In this document: positions 62,264 to 64,000 of the stretch, piece after piece | Layout: each line of letters opens with the position of its first letter | Position numbering within the stretch: the stretch's first letter is position 1 | Source: Arthrobacter sp. zg-Y1110 | GTDB taxonomy: Bacteria > Actinomycetota > Actinomycetes > Actinomycetales > Micrococcaceae | Direction: 5' to 3' | Assembly: GCF_025244865.1 (NCBI RefSeq) | Contig: NZ_CP104272.1 | Coordinates: 3,224,001-3,288,000 of the forward strand | DNA: 64,000 bases | The notes under the pieces: model-generated | Database searches by the model: none | The model's input: the letters and a program-made list of their open reading frames with translations, nothing else | Told to the model about the DNA's origin: nothing | Position numbers and translations under genes: made by a program

Positions 62264-63358
62264 ATGAGAAGAGACGGTGCCGTGTCCTCCCCAAACCCCA
62301 GCCAGCGAACACTTCCCCGCGGGTTCCGGAGCCCACTGCTGCCTGGCCTGGCGGTGGCTGCGATCGCCGTATCATCCGCATGGCTCATACACTTGGCCGT
62401 TCCCGTGATCCCTTTCCTCACAGCGGCCGTCATACTGGGCATCCTCAGCGCCAACCTGCCCGGGATCAGCACCGCCGTTGAAGGAATCCTGCAGCCGGGG
62501 CTGACGCTTTCCGCCAAACGGTTCATGCGGCTGGGAATTGTCCTGCTTGGCCTCAAGCTCAGCCTCGTGGATGTGGCTGAGTTGGGCTGGAAAACGCTAG
62601 GCATAGTGGTCGCAATCGTGGTGCTGACCTTTGCGGGCACGCTGATCCTCGGTAAGGCGCTGAGGCTCCCGGGCGACCAGCCCATACTGCTTGCAGCGGG
62701 GTTTTCCATCTGCGGTGCCTCCGCGATTGGGGCCATGGGTGGAGTAACCAGAGCCGACCACCGCGCTACGGTGGTGCCTATTGCGCTTGTCACTTTGTGC
62801 GGAACGCTCGCCATTGCAGCCCTACCTGCCCTGAAGGGGCCACTGGGCCTGGACACTGTGACGTTCGGATATTGGGTCGGGGCCAGCGTTCATGACGTAG
62901 GCCAGGTCGTAGCGACAGCACAAACGGCAGGACCGACCGCCCTCGCGGCCGCGCTGATCATCAAACTGACGCGTGTGCTGCTGCTGGCTCCGATGGTCAC
63001 CGGGGCATCTGTGGTGGACCGGTACCGCCGTCGGCATAAAGCGAACGCTCCCATGGACCGTGGCACTCCCACCAAGGCTGTTGTAGCCCCCGGGATCAAG
63101 CTACCGCCGCTTATCCCGCTTTTCGTCGCGGGTTTCATGCTGATGATCGTTGTACGTACCCTGGGTTTACTTCCTTCCTCAGCCCTCGAAGCGGCCGGCA
63201 TAGTCCAGGACCTGCTCCTCGCCGCAGCCCTCTTCGGCCTCGGAGCCTCGGTGCGGCTCCGGTCGATGCTTCGCACAAGCGGTCGGGCCATTGTGGCGGC
63301 CATGCTCTCATGGGCACTCATCGCCGTCCTGGCTTTTGTCGGCGTGCAACTCATCTGA
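62264..63358 (+). CDS. YeiH/UPF0324 family membrane protein, possible sulfite/sulfate exporter
   Basis: 364 residues with about ten helices. UPF0324 motifs: LGIVLLGLKLSLVDVAELGW near residue 90, LLAAGFSICGASAIGAMGGV near 145, and WVGASVHDVGQVVATAQTAG near 205. The family is predicted to export sulfate or sulfite. Position after xsc and pta supports sulfite removal here. The start could be GTG 62282 instead of ATG 62264. Confidence 0.85.
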   Translation: MRRDGAVSSPNPSQRTLPRGFRSPLLPGLAVAAIAVSSAWLIHLAVPVIPFLTAAVILGILSANLPGISTAVEGILQPGLTLSAKRFMRLGIVLLGLKLSLVDVAELGWKTLGIVVAIVVLTFAGTLILGKALRLPGDQPILLAAGFSICGASAIGAMGGVTRADHRATVVPIALVTLCGTLAIAALPALKGPLGLDTVTFGYWVGASVHDVGQVVATAQTAGPTALAAALIIKLTRVLLLAPMVTGASVVDRYRRRHKANAPMDRGTPTKAVVAPGIKLPPLIPLFVAGFMLMIVVRTLGLLPSSALEAAGIVQDLLLAAALFGLGASVRLRSMLRTSGRAIVAAMLSWALIAVLAFVGVQLI

Positions 63359-63384
63359 CCAAGATGGGCATTTCAAGGCTGCTG

Positions 63385-64000
63385 TTAAGTGGCCTCATCC
63401 AGGATCTGGGCCAGGTGCAGCCCACGTCGGTCAGTCAGGTCTTCCAGCTGCGTCCGGCACGAGTAACCGTCCGCAAGCACCAGGGCATCGGGGGCTGCGG
63501 CCTGGACTGCAGGAAGTAACTGCTGCTCGGCGACAGCGACGGAAATGTCGTAGTGCCCTTTCTCGACTCCGAAGTTCCCTGCAAGGCCGCAGCAGCCGCC
63601 CAGCTGTTCGAGTTCCGCACCAGCATCCTTAAGAAGCTTTGCATCCGCGCTCCAGCCCATCACCGCGTGGTGGTGGCAGTGCGGCTGGGCTACCACGGGT
63701 TGCCCGGCCAGGGACGGCGGGCTGTAGTCCGGGAGCGACCCGAGGTACTCGGCGAGGGTATGGGTGGCGTTGGCAACCTTTGCCGCGGCATCCCCACCCA
63801 CCAGTTCGAGCGCGTCCGATCGCATAACGGCAGTGCAGGACGGTTCGATGCCCACGATTTGGATGCCATTCACCGCCGCGGCGGCAAGCGTCTCCACAGT
63901 CTGACTCAGAATTCTTCGGGCGCTGTCCAATTGACCGGTTGAAATCCAGGTGAGCCCGCAGCACAGCGGTTCAGCAGGAACGATGACTCGGGCTCCGCTC
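63385..64000 (-). CDS. FAD-binding and Fe-S oxidoreductase, C-terminal part (runs off the window)
   Basis: About 205 residues of C-terminus; the frame stays open past 64000 (PLCCGLTWISTGQLDSARRI in pieces: PLCCGLTW, STGQLDSARR). Contains the two CCG-type redox motifs PHCHHH and LGGCCGLAGNFG followed by GYSCRTQ, as in GlcD/GlcF fusions and Dld-type D-2-hydroxyacid dehydrogenases of about 900-1000 residues. Convergent with the exporter gene. Substrate unknown; a 2-hydroxyacid such as a sulfonated one would fit the neighbourhood, but that is speculation. Confidence 0.75.
   Translation of the reverse strand, partial: SGARVIVPAEPLCCGLTWISTGQLDSARRILSQTVETLAAAAVNGIQIVGIEPSCTAVMRSDALELVGGDAAAKVANATHTLAEYLGSLPDYSPPSLAGQPVVAQPHCHHHAVMGWSADAKLLKDAGAELEQLGGCCGLAGNFGVEKGHYDISVAVAEQQLLPAVQAAAPDALVLADGYSCRTQLEDLTDRRGLHLAQILDEAT

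Overview
The window looks like chromosomal DNA of a GC-rich soil actinobacterium of the Micrococcaceae, most plausibly Arthrobacter or a close relative. The reasons are the strongly GC-ending codons in most genes, the dense short-spaced operons, and the mix of aromatic and sulfonate catabolism with GntR, LacI, IclR, TetR and AraC regulators. This placement is inference from style and content; there is no rRNA gene here to confirm it.

Layout. (1) 1-3.8 kb: part of a homoprotocatechuate / 4-hydroxyphenylacetate meta-cleavage operon on the minus strand (hpaE-type dehydrogenase, GntR regulator, and an unusual fusion of a fumarylacetoacetate-hydrolase-fold enzyme with an RraA/HMG-aldolase-fold domain), headed by a 26-bp palindrome. 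(2) 4.0-9.0 kb: a lower-GC three-gene module: a small winged-helix-like protein, an SMC/Rad50-like ATPase with a zinc ribbon, and a long helical protein ending in a PD-(D/E)XK nuclease motif. It resembles ABC-three-component conflict systems and is the best candidate here for an undescribed defence system. (3) 9.1-13.1 kb: Old Yellow Enzyme, an AT-rich HNH-like gene sitting between the intact OYE 3' end and a broken OYE fragment, a hypothetical gene and a MOSC protein. (4) 13.2-19.3 kb: a LacI-controlled alpha-glucoside ABC importer plus GH13 glucosidase; the regulator's stop codon appears to have been lost through a 16-bp tandem duplication. (5) 19.3-30 kb: two TM2-Ltp paralogues, formamidase, SDR, a tandem pair of stand-alone SpaB_C-like (thiopeptide/lanthipeptide-type) proteins with MOSC and OYE gene debris beside them, a Rv2629/Balon-like protein and small enzymes. 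(6) 30-55 kb: ordinary chromosomal genes, including a TetR pair with paired operators, a 3-hydroxybenzoate-hydroxylase-like flavoprotein, transporters, a short UvrA-like protein, a repeat peptide of LSIGS type, and a small membrane/HTH operon with a probable leaderless promoter. (7) 55-64 kb: a C2-sulfonate module (xsc, pta, YeiH-type exporter) divergent from an IclR-CobS-CobT operon, then the end of a FAD/Fe-S oxidoreductase that runs off the window.

How genes work together. The xsc product releases sulfite and acetyl phosphate from sulfoacetaldehyde, Pta makes acetyl-CoA, and the YeiH-family membrane protein may export the sulfur anion; IclR probably controls both directions. The sugar importer has no ATPase of its own and probably borrows a shared MsiK-type one. 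The 9-13 kb and 22-25 kb regions share decayed pieces of the same two gene families, so they look like linked scars of duplication and insertion.

Limits: all function calls are from reading the sequence and proteins by eye; no database search was run. No tRNA, rRNA, CRISPR array or complete insertion sequence was recognised.
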